DNA from: Alkalimonas sp.
GTDB lineage: Bacteria; Pseudomonadota; Gammaproteobacteria; Enterobacterales; Alteromonadaceae
Assembly: GCA_007117525.1 (NCBI GenBank)
Contig: SKGJ01000327.1
Location: 1-5,862 of the forward strand
Direction: 5' to 3'
DNA length: 5,862 nt
Under the pieces are notes generated by a model, which made no database searches, was not told the origin of the DNA, and saw only the letters and a program-made list of their open reading frames with translations. Made by a program: the position numbers and the translations under genes. Positions within the stretch are counted from its first letter, which is position 1. Every line of letters starts with the position of its first letter. Of this stretch, positions 1 through 5,836 are shown in pieces.

Positions 1-1
1 G

Positions 2-67
2 CATGACCGCTTTATGTACCGCAAAGAGGACGACAGCCGTTGGTCGATTGACCGGCTATGTCCTTAA
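2..67 (+). CDS. pdxH: Pyridoxamine 5'-phosphate oxidase, C-terminal end only (partial at left edge)
   Basis: Reading from base 2, 21 codons run to a TAA at 65-67. The peptide starts HDRFMYRKEDD and ends WSIDRLCP. E. coli PdxH, from memory, ends HDRFLYQREND then AWKIDRLAP, so the two line up nearly end to end with one extra residue here. PdxH is the FMN-dependent cytosolic enzyme that oxidises pyridoxamine or pyridoxine 5'-phosphate to pyridoxal 5'-phosphate. The first His visible corresponds to the PLP-contacting His199 of the E. coli enzyme, so this tail carries active-site sequence. The rest of the gene lies left of the window. Its stop lies 10 bases inside the next gene, in a different frame, which suggests an operon with translational coupling. 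The identification rests on a short but characteristic tail. Confidence 0.85.
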   Translation, partial: HDRFMYRKEDDSRWSIDRLCP

Positions 68-852
68 GGCTGTTCGACAGTCACTGCCATCTGAACCTGC
101 CCGAGCTGGCTCCTCAGATGGACGCTCACTGGCAAGCGGCTCAGGCCGTTGGGGTAGCAGCGCTGCTGATCCCGGCGGTAGAGCAGGCAGCCTGGCAGCC
201 GTTACTTCAACTGCGTCAGCAGCAGCCAGATTGGCAGATTGCACTGGGTATTCATCCCTGGTGGGCAGCGCAGCACAGCCTGCAGGCGGTGACAGGACTG
301 GAGACCATGCTGCCTGAGCAGCAGGACGCAGTCTGTGCGATTGGCGAAATCGGCCTCGATTTCGCGCTTGCGCCTGACACTTTCTCCATGCAACAGCAAT
401 TGTTTGAAGCCCAACTGGCACTGGCCGCCCGGCTGAATAAGCCGGTGATTTTGCATCACCGCAAATCCCAACCGCATCTGCTGGCGGCAATTAAGCGGGA
501 AAATTTTGCCGAAGGCGGCATTTTGCATGCCTTTTCCGGCAGCCCGGAGCAGGGCCAGGCTTTTATTGATTGTGGCTTTAAGCTGGGCATTGGCGGCACC
601 ATCAGTTATGAACGCGCTGGCAAAACCAGGCGTGCGGTGCAGCAGTTGCCGCTAAGTGCTTTTGTGCTGGAAACCGATGCACCGGCCATGCCGCTGGCCG
701 GCTTTCAGGGCCAGATCAATACACCGGCCCAGTTGGCGCTGGTGTTTCAACACTTTTGCCAGTTACGGCCAGAGTCACCTGACCAACTGGCCGAAGCGCT
801 CTGGCACAATACCCAACAGGTGCTTCGACTAAAACCTACCAGCGCAGGGTGA
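58..852 (+). CDS. yjjV: TatD-family metal-dependent hydrolase, YjjV type
   Basis: A 264-residue protein, the usual TatD-family length (about 260). All metal-site motifs of this TIM-barrel amidohydrolase family are present: FDSHCH with His9 and His11, GEIGLD with Glu97, ILHH with His133, LHAFSG with His157 and LETDAP with Asp207. Family members are cytosolic, divalent-metal-dependent enzymes, several shown to be DNases (3'-5' exonuclease for TatD). The segment GGTISYERAGKTR and the later PLAGFQGQ match E. coli YjjV better than TatD or YcfH, so I place it in the YjjV subgroup. The substrate in the cell is unknown. The ATG at 58 is supported because the first metal ligands lie only 9 and 11 residues in. 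It overlaps the pdxH stop by 10 bases and has no clear Shine-Dalgarno, so coupling to pdxH translation is likely. Its 3' end overlaps the receptor gene on the other strand by 17 bases. Confidence 0.95.
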   Translation: MSLRLFDSHCHLNLPELAPQMDAHWQAAQAVGVAALLIPAVEQAAWQPLLQLRQQQPDWQIALGIHPWWAAQHSLQAVTGLETMLPEQQDAVCAIGEIGLDFALAPDTFSMQQQLFEAQLALAARLNKPVILHHRKSQPHLLAAIKRENFAEGGILHAFSGSPEQGQAFIDCGFKLGIGGTISYERAGKTRRAVQQLPLSAFVLETDAPAMPLAGFQGQINTPAQLALVFQHFCQLRPESPDQLAEALWHNTQQVLRLKPTSAG

Positions 853-2920
853 TGCCGGCCATCCAAAGCCGGCCTGGCGCTGGCTCGAACGAGCGGCCAT
901 TGCCCTGATTGACCACCACCGAACCGACATAGTCTTTGTTGGTCAGGTTATCCAGCCGTAGCCAGGCATCCAGCCGGGTGTGGCCCCATTGCCATTCGGT
1001 CTGTGCCGCCAGTCCCCACAAGTGTGCGCCTGGTGCAACGACGCTGTTGGCGTCATCGACCGGCACGCTCGAGCGGTACTGATGGTTCAAGCGCAGACTC
1101 AGCGGCTGTAAGGCACCACTACTAATCGGCTGCCATTGCCACTGCTGGAAAAAGTTGCTGCGGGCTAAACCGGGTAAACGGTTGCCACTGTTGGCATCTG
1201 CTTCACTTTGACCAAAGCTGGCATCCAGCCAACTGTAGCTGGCGCGCCAGCTCAGGGTATCGCTGAGACTAAAATGGCTGCTTAGCTCAAAGCCCTGACG
1301 TTTGGTATTGGCCGCATTGCGGTAGGTGGTGCGACCATCAATGCTTCTATCAACCAGCAAATCATCATCGGTATCAATTACAAAGACGGTGCTTTGCGCC
1401 AGCCAGTTGCTGCGCTGCAGCTTTAAGCCAAGCTCGTGCTGGCGTACTCTGGCGGCATTAAGCTCGGTATTCAGACCGGAGCCTTCATTGCGATACGCCA
1501 TTTCGGTTAAGGTCGGGGTTTCAAAGCCAACACCGGTGCCGGCAAACAGGCTGAGATCATCGCGCACGGCAAAATTCAGCGCCGAGCTCCAGGCGTTTTC
1601 CTGGTAGCGGACCTCGCCACTGTCATCCGGGTTGCCGGGGACAATAAAGCGATCGTCCACGGTAAAGTCGATGCGGCTCAAGCGGGCGCCTGTGACCCAG
1701 GCCCAGCTCGGGTGGAACTGCCAGTCGCTGATCAGGGTGGCATCACGGCTGTCAACCCGGCCTGTTTCGTCGCGGCGCAGCTCACCTCTGCTGCCAAAGT
1801 CATTGACAAAGCCAAGCCGCTCGTCTTTTTGCTGCTCATTATCCAGCGCCAGCGTCAAGCGCCACGGTGTGGCTGCCAGAGGTTGCACTGTGCCGCTTAG
1901 GTTGGTGCCATAAAAAGAACGGCTTAAATCAATAACTGCACCCGATGAGCCGATGGCAGTGCCAGGAAACGCCAGGTACTGCTCAATTTCCCGCTTGCCA
2001 TGCCAGGCGGCAAGCTGCCAGTCAGTGAGCCAAGACGGTTCACTCAGATTTCGTGCTCGCAGAGTCATGGACTGCTGACGATGGCGAATGCTTTTGCGGG
2101 TGCCAAAGGTGGCTGCCTGGGGAGCGGTCTGCTTTGGGTTTTCCCGCCACTGCTCGGGGCTTAAAGCCAGGGGGTCTTGCAGCAGCGGCGCATCGTTGTC
2201 ATCCAGCCGCAGAATCAGCTCCGCCTGCTCGCCAAGATCCCGGTACCAGCGCAATGCCCACTGATCGCGTTTTACCGCGCTGAAGGGGCGGTCGCCATCA
2301 GTGCGAAAGCGGGCATAGTCGCCACTAAAGCTTTGGCGCTCATCGGCATAAACGGCGCGCAGATGCTGGCGCTCACGCTTGGCGCTGCCAGCGCTCAGGC
2401 TGACCGAGACATTGGTTGGCTTTGTTGCAGCTGGCAGCGGCCGGCTGCTTTGCAGATCAATCACCCCACCGGCCGAGTTGCCATGAATGGCTGCCAGTGG
2501 GCCTCGCAACACTTCGACGCTGCTTGGCTCGTCCAGTAAAATGCTGGAGGTTTGCGCCTGACCATCTGGCATCGACAAGGGAATGCCATCCAGCCGCAGT
2601 CGCACACCGCGCACGCCAAAGGCGGCGCGGGCACCAAAACCACGCAGGGTAATGCGGGTATCCTGGGCAAAGTTAAAGCGGGTGTCGACTTGCAGGCCGG
2701 CCATGCCTTCCAGCAACTCGGCGGCATCGGTGCGCATGCCGGGTGTCAGGCTTTCTATATCAACACGCTCCACCGCAGCGGGGGTTTCCAGCCAGGGGCG
2801 GGCAGTGCGGGTAGCCGTGATGACGAGGCGCTCTATTTCGGCGCTTTCGGCAGCGGTTTGTGTGGCCAGCGGGGTGGAGACGGCGGCTGCCACATGCAGG
2901 GCAACTAAGGTAACAAACAT
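836..2920 (-). CDS. pqqU: TonB-dependent outer-membrane receptor, YncD/PqqU type (probable PQQ transporter)
   Basis: A 694-residue protein with receptor architecture: a short hydrophobic signal peptide (about 1-23), a likely TonB box around residues 31-36 (RLVITA), a plug domain (about 43-160) with LRGFGARAAFGVRG and VEVLRGPLAAIHGNSAGG, and then a 22-strand-type barrel ending in an aromatic residue (ITLRW), as usual for outer-membrane insertion. It aligns, from memory, along its whole length with E. coli YncD (about 700 residues): GIPLSMPDGQAQTS, GFETPT, DTDDDLLVD, GRTTYRNA, LPGLAR, and near the C-terminus DYVGSVVVNQGNGRSFEP. YncD was renamed PqqU because it imports pyrroloquinoline quinone with TonB energy. 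PQQ as substrate here is inferred from homology. The ATG is the only start codon before an in-frame TAG at 2972-2974, and it has AAGGAG six bases upstream. Oddly, the signal peptide (MFVTLVALHVAAAVS) has no Lys or Arg. No TonB, PQQ-enzyme or PQQ-synthesis gene is nearby. The gene converges on tatD with a 17-base overlap. Confidence 0.88.
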   Translation of the reverse strand: MFVTLVALHVAAAVSTPLATQTAAESAEIERLVITATRTARPWLETPAAVERVDIESLTPGMRTDAAELLEGMAGLQVDTRFNFAQDTRITLRGFGARAAFGVRGVRLRLDGIPLSMPDGQAQTSSILLDEPSSVEVLRGPLAAIHGNSAGGVIDLQSSRPLPAATKPTNVSVSLSAGSAKRERQHLRAVYADERQSFSGDYARFRTDGDRPFSAVKRDQWALRWYRDLGEQAELILRLDDNDAPLLQDPLALSPEQWRENPKQTAPQAATFGTRKSIRHRQQSMTLRARNLSEPSWLTDWQLAAWHGKREIEQYLAFPGTAIGSSGAVIDLSRSFYGTNLSGTVQPLAATPWRLTLALDNEQQKDERLGFVNDFGSRGELRRDETGRVDSRDATLISDWQFHPSWAWVTGARLSRIDFTVDDRFIVPGNPDDSGEVRYQENAWSSALNFAVRDDLSLFAGTGVGFETPTLTEMAYRNEGSGLNTELNAARVRQHELGLKLQRSNWLAQSTVFVIDTDDDLLVDRSIDGRTTYRNAANTKRQGFELSSHFSLSDTLSWRASYSWLDASFGQSEADANSGNRLPGLARSNFFQQWQWQPISSGALQPLSLRLNHQYRSSVPVDDANSVVAPGAHLWGLAAQTEWQWGHTRLDAWLRLDNLTNKDYVGSVVVNQGNGRSFEPAPGRLWMAGITLRW

Positions 2921-2926
2921 CTGTGG

Positions 2927-2948
2927 CTCCTTCTGATTTGGTAAGGAG
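2927..2948 (-). promoter_or_regulatory. Receptor-gene Shine-Dalgarno and perfect hairpin that masks it
   Basis: Read on the minus strand, AAGGAG (2932 to 2927) sits six bases before the ATG at 2920 and is a strong ribosome-binding site. Ten bases upstream lies its exact complement CTCCTT (2948 to 2943), so the RNA can form a 6-bp perfect hairpin with the loop ACCAAATCAG that hides the whole site. The pairing is read directly from the sequence. That it represses translation is inference. It also overlaps a possible -10 element, TATACT (2952 to 2947), so if transcription began from there the 5' arm would be absent from the mRNA. Confidence 0.5.
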
Positions 2949-2951
2949 TAT

Positions 2952-2978
2952 ACGGCTGTAGCATCAGAAAGCTACCGT
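2952..2978 (-). promoter_or_regulatory. Bulged leader hairpin whose loop is complementary to the Shine-Dalgarno area
   Basis: On the minus strand ACG and GTAGC (2978 to 2971) pair with GCTAC and CGT (2962 to 2952), interrupted by a 3-base bulge at 2957-2955. The result is an 8-bp stem with the 8-base loop TTTCTGAT. Seven loop bases (2969 to 2963) are exactly complementary to ATCAGAA at 2937 to 2931, which runs into the first two bases of the Shine-Dalgarno. A pseudoknot is therefore possible, and it would exclude the masking hairpin at 2927-2948. Base complementarity is seen; formation and function are inferred. Confidence 0.35.
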
Positions 2979-2999
2979 TAGTAATCGCAGGAAAAAGTC

Positions 3000-3063
3000 G
3001 CTTTGTGGCTTCTTGCCGGTATCTCCCCCTTATAACCTGGCGTGCAGTTTACTGCCACAAAGC
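3000..3063 (-). repeat. 10-bp perfect inverted repeat enclosing a nested stem (candidate structured leader element)
   Basis: GCTTTGTGGC at 3000-3009 and GCCACAAAGC at 3054-3063 are perfect inverted copies separated by 44 bases. On the minus strand the enclosed stretch can form a second stem, GCC-A-GGT (3041 to 3035) with ACCGGC (3020 to 3015): six pairs with one bulged A and a purine-rich 14-base loop containing GGGGGAGA. Three bases after the outer stem the minus strand has TTTTT (2996 to 2992), so an attenuator is conceivable, although the long interior makes it a poor classical terminator. It could instead be a DNA operator; the arms are 54 bp apart centre to centre, about five helical turns. 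It matches no riboswitch class I can recall (cobalamin, TPP, FMN, c-di-GMP and others were considered). Confidence 0.4.
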
Positions 3064-3064
3064 A

Positions 3065-3094
3065 CTGACAGGCGAAGGCTTTTATGAGTAGAAT
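3065..3094 (+). promoter_or_regulatory. Probable sigma-70 promoter for serB
   Basis: CTGACA (3065-3070, five of six to TTGACA) and TAGAAT (3089-3094, five of six to TATAAT) are separated by 18 bases. Transcription would start near 3101, giving a leader of about 24 bases before the serB GTG at 3125. The -35 lies two bases beyond the right arm of the 10-bp inverted repeat, so any protein bound there could affect serB as well. It is a motif match only. Confidence 0.45.
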
Positions 3095-3107
3095 AGAGAA
3101 ACCGCAA
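3079..3107 (-). promoter_or_regulatory. Weak candidate promoter for a long receptor-gene leader
   Basis: On the minus strand TTGCGG (3107 to 3102) and TAAAAG (3084 to 3079) are 17 bases apart, matching the consensus at three of six and four of six positions. A start near 3072 would give a leader of about 150 bases containing every hairpin described at 2927-3063. The alternatives are TATAAG (3034 to 3029) and TATACT (2952 to 2947), each with a better -10 but no convincing -35. The choice decides which leader structures exist in the RNA. Confidence 0.2.
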
Positions 3108-3124
3108 CCAACCACGGTATTGTC

Positions 3125-4183
3125 GTGTCGCATTGCTATCAATTTCAGGCCGCTGACTGGCCATCGCAGAACCTCTCCGATTGTTGTTCAGAACATGACA
3201 CCGCCTTGCTGTGCACCGAGCGCGGTGAGCTCAGGGTCCAAACCAAGTCGCCTGTCGTCGGCTGGAGCGCAGCATCGTTGCAGCCGCAACTCAGTAATGT
3301 TACTCCCCAGGCTAGCCTGCGGATTTTTGGCGGCAGCCTGACGTTTGCCCAGTTGCCGGCGCTTTTTGCCAGCTGCCCTGCATTGGAGCAACAGGTGCTG
3401 GCGCTTCGCTTGTATCAGCCGCATCCGGATTTAGCGCCAGCCCTGTTGTTGCAGCTGCCAATGTTGTTATCGCAGCATGAGCAGCAGGATGTTCGGCAAT
3501 GGGCGCAGGCACAAGCGCTTGAGCTGGTGTATCTGGAGCAAGCACCCAGCCTGAGTGAGCCCGGCTTGCTGCTGATGGACATGGACTCGACCGCTATTGA
3601 AATTGAATGCATCGATGAAATTGCCCGCAAAGCCGGTGTTGGCGATGAAGTTGCTAAGGTCACGGCCCGCGCCATGCGTGGCGAGCTGGATTTCGCTGCC
3701 AGCTTGCGCGAGCGGGTGGCGGCACTGAAAGGCGCCGATGCCACTATTCTGGCCGAGGTGTTGGCAGAGCTGCCGCTGATGCCAGGGCTGACTGAGCTGG
3801 TTGTGCAGCTCAAGGGTTACAACTGGCATGTAGCCATCGCCTCCGGTGGCTTTACCTATTTTACCAAGGCGCTGGAGCAGCAACTGGGCTTGTCGGCGAC
3901 CTTTGCCAATGAGCTGGCGATAGTGGATGGCAAACTAACTGGTGAAGTGCAGGGTGCTATTGTCGATGCCAGCACCAAAGCCAGGGTGTTAGGGCAGTTG
4001 GCCACTCAGTACCATCTGGCAAAACATCAAACAGTGGCCATTGGTGATGGTGCCAATGATTTGCCAATGTTGGCAGAAGCGGGATTGGGCGTGGCCTTTC
4101 ATGCCAAGCCACTGGTACAGGCCAAGGCCAAAGCGGCGATTCGCCATGGCTCTTTGCTGCAGCTGCTGTATTTGCTGGACTAA
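3125..4183 (+). CDS. serB: Phosphoserine phosphatase
   Basis: Dephosphorylates L-phosphoserine to L-serine, the last step of serine biosynthesis, in the cytosol. It is a HAD-superfamily enzyme with all catalytic motifs: DMDST with nucleophile Asp152 and acid/base Asp154, Glu161 and Arg197 (equivalents of Glu20 and Arg56 in the Methanocaldococcus enzyme), ASGGFT with Ser240, Lys285 in STKA, and GDGAND with Asp308 and Asp312. The core is near-identical to E. coli SerB over IECIDEIA, AMRGELDF and TVAIGDGANDLPM. At 352 residues it is longer than E. coli SerB (322); about 36 extra residues lie in the N-terminal region (1-145), which in this family precedes the phosphatase domain and is poorly conserved. 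The start is a GTG without a clear Shine-Dalgarno. It is the first usual start codon after an in-frame TAG at 3089, and it fits the predicted promoter. A TTG at 3278 preceded by GGAG would give a 301-residue form and cannot be excluded. Followed after 8 bases by the hydrolase, probably one operon. Confidence 0.96.
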   Translation: MSHCYQFQAADWPSQNLSDCCSEHDTALLCTERGELRVQTKSPVVGWSAASLQPQLSNVTPQASLRIFGGSLTFAQLPALFASCPALEQQVLALRLYQPHPDLAPALLLQLPMLLSQHEQQDVRQWAQAQALELVYLEQAPSLSEPGLLLMDMDSTAIEIECIDEIARKAGVGDEVAKVTARAMRGELDFAASLRERVAALKGADATILAEVLAELPLMPGLTELVVQLKGYNWHVAIASGGFTYFTKALEQQLGLSATFANELAIVDGKLTGEVQGAIVDASTKARVLGQLATQYHLAKHQTVAIGDGANDLPMLAEAGLGVAFHAKPLVQAKAKAAIRHGSLLQLLYLLD

Positions 4184-4191
4184 CTTGTCTG

Positions 4192-5094
4192 ATGAAGCAT
4201 CAACAGCATTCGTACTTTTTACCGGTGAAAGGCTATCAGTTGCATATCCGCCGTTTGTTGCCGCTGCACCAGCCCGTTGGCGCTGTGCTGATGCTGCATG
4301 GGGCCATTGGCAATGGCCGGATTTTCTACAGTGGCTCCGGCAAAGGCTTGGGCTGCTATCTGGCCGATCAGGGCTTTGCGGTCTACTGTGCCGACTTTGC
4401 CGGCCGGGGCCGCTCCTTACCACACAGCTCCAGTGGCTTTGATCACAGCCAGCAGCAGTTAATTTGCCAGGATATTCCGGCGTTAGTGCGCCATGTTGCT
4501 GAAGCGAATCAGCAGGCGCTGCATCTGATCGCGCACTCCTGGGGTGGGGTGCTGGCAGCGGCCAGTTTAAGTCGTCATCCTGAGTTGTTGCCGCTGGTGC
4601 AATCCAAAGTCTGTTTTGGCAGTAAACGCCGCATCCGGACACAAAGCCTGGAGAAAAAATTAAAAATCGACTGGCTGTGGAACCGGTTGGCACCCTGGCT
4701 GGCAGAGCGGCACGGCTACTTTCCGGCCAAGCGCTGGCGTTTGGGCGCTGATGATGAACCCAGACAATTCTTGCTCGATTGCATTCGCTGGATCGAGCAG
4801 GATGCCTTTGTTGATTGCAGCGATGGTTTTGATTACCAAAGCGCGGCTCAGAAAACGGCCTGGCCTGAGCTGTGGCACTTTGTGGCAGAAAAAGATCGGG
4901 TGCTGGGGCATCCGGATGATGTCAAAGCCTTTATCGCAGAAGCTCATCAACAGCAGACGCGTTTCACTCACCTCGGCAAAGCTGCAGGTGCTCTTGTGGA
5001 TTACGACCATGTCAGCATGTTAACGCACCCTATGGCGGTGCAGGATCACTTTCCTAAATTGCTGCAGTGGCTTCAGCAGTTGACTGAGCGCTGA
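4192..5094 (+). CDS. Alpha/beta-fold hydrolase, substrate unknown
   Basis: A 300-residue protein with no signal peptide, so presumably cytosolic. It has the hallmarks of an alpha/beta hydrolase of the lysophospholipase/serine-aminopeptidase-like type: the oxyanion-hole strand VLMLHGAIGNG (32-42), the DFAGRGRS turn (68-75), a nucleophile elbow AHSWGG with Ser116, a probable catalytic Asp235 in AEKDRVLG, and the probable catalytic His273 in DYDHVSML. A lid-like insertion rich in Trp and Arg lies between about 144 and 205. The complete triad suggests an active esterase, lipase or peptidase-like enzyme, but nothing shows the substrate. The ATG lies 8 bases after the serB stop and lacks a strong Shine-Dalgarno, so it is probably translated from the serB transcript. 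That does not imply a role in serine synthesis. Its end overlaps the convergent gene by 41 bases. Confidence 0.93.
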   Translation: MKHQQHSYFLPVKGYQLHIRRLLPLHQPVGAVLMLHGAIGNGRIFYSGSGKGLGCYLADQGFAVYCADFAGRGRSLPHSSSGFDHSQQQLICQDIPALVRHVAEANQQALHLIAHSWGGVLAAASLSRHPELLPLVQSKVCFGSKRRIRTQSLEKKLKIDWLWNRLAPWLAERHGYFPAKRWRLGADDEPRQFLLDCIRWIEQDAFVDCSDGFDYQSAAQKTAWPELWHFVAEKDRVLGHPDDVKAFIAEAHQQQTRFTHLGKAAGALVDYDHVSMLTHPMAVQDHFPKLLQWLQQLTER

Positions 5095-5836
5095 GCAAGC
5101 GCTGACGTAAGCTGCGCTGCTGCTGACGCTGTGTCTCTGGGATCCCGAGCCGCAACAGCAACTCTTCGCTGATATCAATCAATTCACCTACGCCGACCAC
5201 ACTCCAGAGCTCTTCTTCCAGCAGCTTGGCTTTGTGAATGGCATACTGGCTAATGTAGCTGAGTTCTTTGGCGATAAAGTCGCTGTCCGGCCGGCCGGTG
5301 CGAGACAGCCAGATCCGGTAACAGAAAACCGCAGCCTTGTCCTCGATTAACCGCTGGATAAAGGCATGCTTGTCCGGCTCTTTGTTAAATTCATAATCGT
5401 AATGGCAGCTGAGCTCCGGTGGGCCTTCCGGTTGTGGCAACACTTTCAGGTACAGCTCGTAACATTGCGGCGGATCTTGTCGTTTCATCTGCTTTAGTTG
5501 GCTGGCAAAGGTTAAACTGACGGCGTTGTGCTTGATCAGCGGCTCAATGTTGATTTGTTCTGGCGATGCAGGCAACTGGCCGAGCAGTTGATGCAAGCTG
5601 GCTGGCAGCCCTCCCTGCGCAATGGCCTTCATCTCGTAGCGGATGCCTTTGCGGTGCAGGTAAAATGGGAAGCTATCCACGGCTTTAATCAGCATATTGC
5701 GCAAGGCTGGCGCTAAGCCGGGATGTTTGACCTGCTCCTCTGCCACCGTCAGCTTGCTGCGGTTGTTTTGAATCAGCAGTTGGAAAAACTCCTTGCCGGC
5801 ATGCCCCTGATCATTTTCCAGCACTTTCAGGTTCAT
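5054..5836 (-). CDS. Protein of unknown function, N-terminus possibly outside the window
   Basis: I do not recognise this 260-residue protein. It has no signal peptide or membrane segment and looks soluble. The N-terminal half is Leu-rich and helical with basic patches. Residues 120-180 look like a mixed alpha/beta region (YELYLKVLPQPEG, then CHYDYEF, then FCYRIWLSRTGRP). A helical stretch follows, AIHKAKLLEEELWSVVGVGELIDI (199-222, written here as AIHKAKLL and EEELWSVVGVGELIDI), and then a Gln/Arg-rich tail. The first ATG in the window is at 5836, but the frame stays open through eight further codons (AISKSGTI) to the right edge. The edge bases TGGCC would form ATG GCC if the next base outside is T on the plus strand, so the true start may be at or beyond 5863. 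The ATG at 5836 has only a weak upstream GTGG. It could also be the C-terminal part of a longer protein. Coding is credible from the length, the lack of a competing frame and the sensible composition. Confidence 0.75.
   Translation of the reverse strand: MNLKVLENDQGHAGKEFFQLLIQNNRSKLTVAEEQVKHPGLAPALRNMLIKAVDSFPFYLHRKGIRYEMKAIAQGGLPASLHQLLGQLPASPEQINIEPLIKHNAVSLTFASQLKQMKRQDPPQCYELYLKVLPQPEGPPELSCHYDYEFNKEPDKHAFIQRLIEDKAAVFCYRIWLSRTGRPDSDFIAKELSYISQYAIHKAKLLEEELWSVVGVGELIDISEELLLRLGIPETQRQQQRSLRQRLLSAQSTAEATAAI

Noticed and set aside
56..528. Minus-strand open frames opposite tatD (144 and 108 codons)
   Set aside because: They are antisense shadows of a gene with every catalytic motif intact.
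854..873. GCCGGC hairpin just after the tatD stop as an intrinsic terminator
   Set aside because: GCCGGC is a palindrome that recurs in GC-rich coding sequence, no T-run follows on either strand, and the bases encode the conserved end of the receptor.
1326..2936. Several plus-strand open frames of 62-120 codons opposite the receptor gene, and one minus-strand off-frame copy
   Set aside because: All lie within the well-supported receptor coding sequence, have shadow-like Ser/Arg/Cys-rich composition and show no family motifs.
3013..3036. TTGCCG and TATAAC as a plus-strand serB promoter
   Set aside because: The spacing is only 12 bases, too short for sigma-70; the pair at 3065-3094 is much better.
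2921..3063. A cobalamin, TPP, FMN or c-di-GMP riboswitch in the receptor leader
   Set aside because: I see no B12 box, no TPP core motifs and no GEMM core; the hairpins fit none of these consensus layouts. Only a covariance-model search can exclude divergent forms.
2921..3124. Fur box controlling the receptor
   Set aside because: No stretch resembles the GATAATGATAATCATTATC palindrome, and the YncD/PqqU type is not a typical iron-siderophore receptor.
3084..3341. 85-codon open frame starting with ATG ahead of serB, plus strand
   Set aside because: It overlaps the serB N-terminal coding frame, its start lies inside the predicted serB promoter, and its composition (many Ser/Arg/Pro) looks like an off-frame translation.
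3989..4693. 234-codon minus-strand open frame opposite the end of serB and the start of the hydrolase
   Set aside because: It spans two clear genes on the other strand, is low-complexity in Ser/Pro/Gln and has no recognisable domain.
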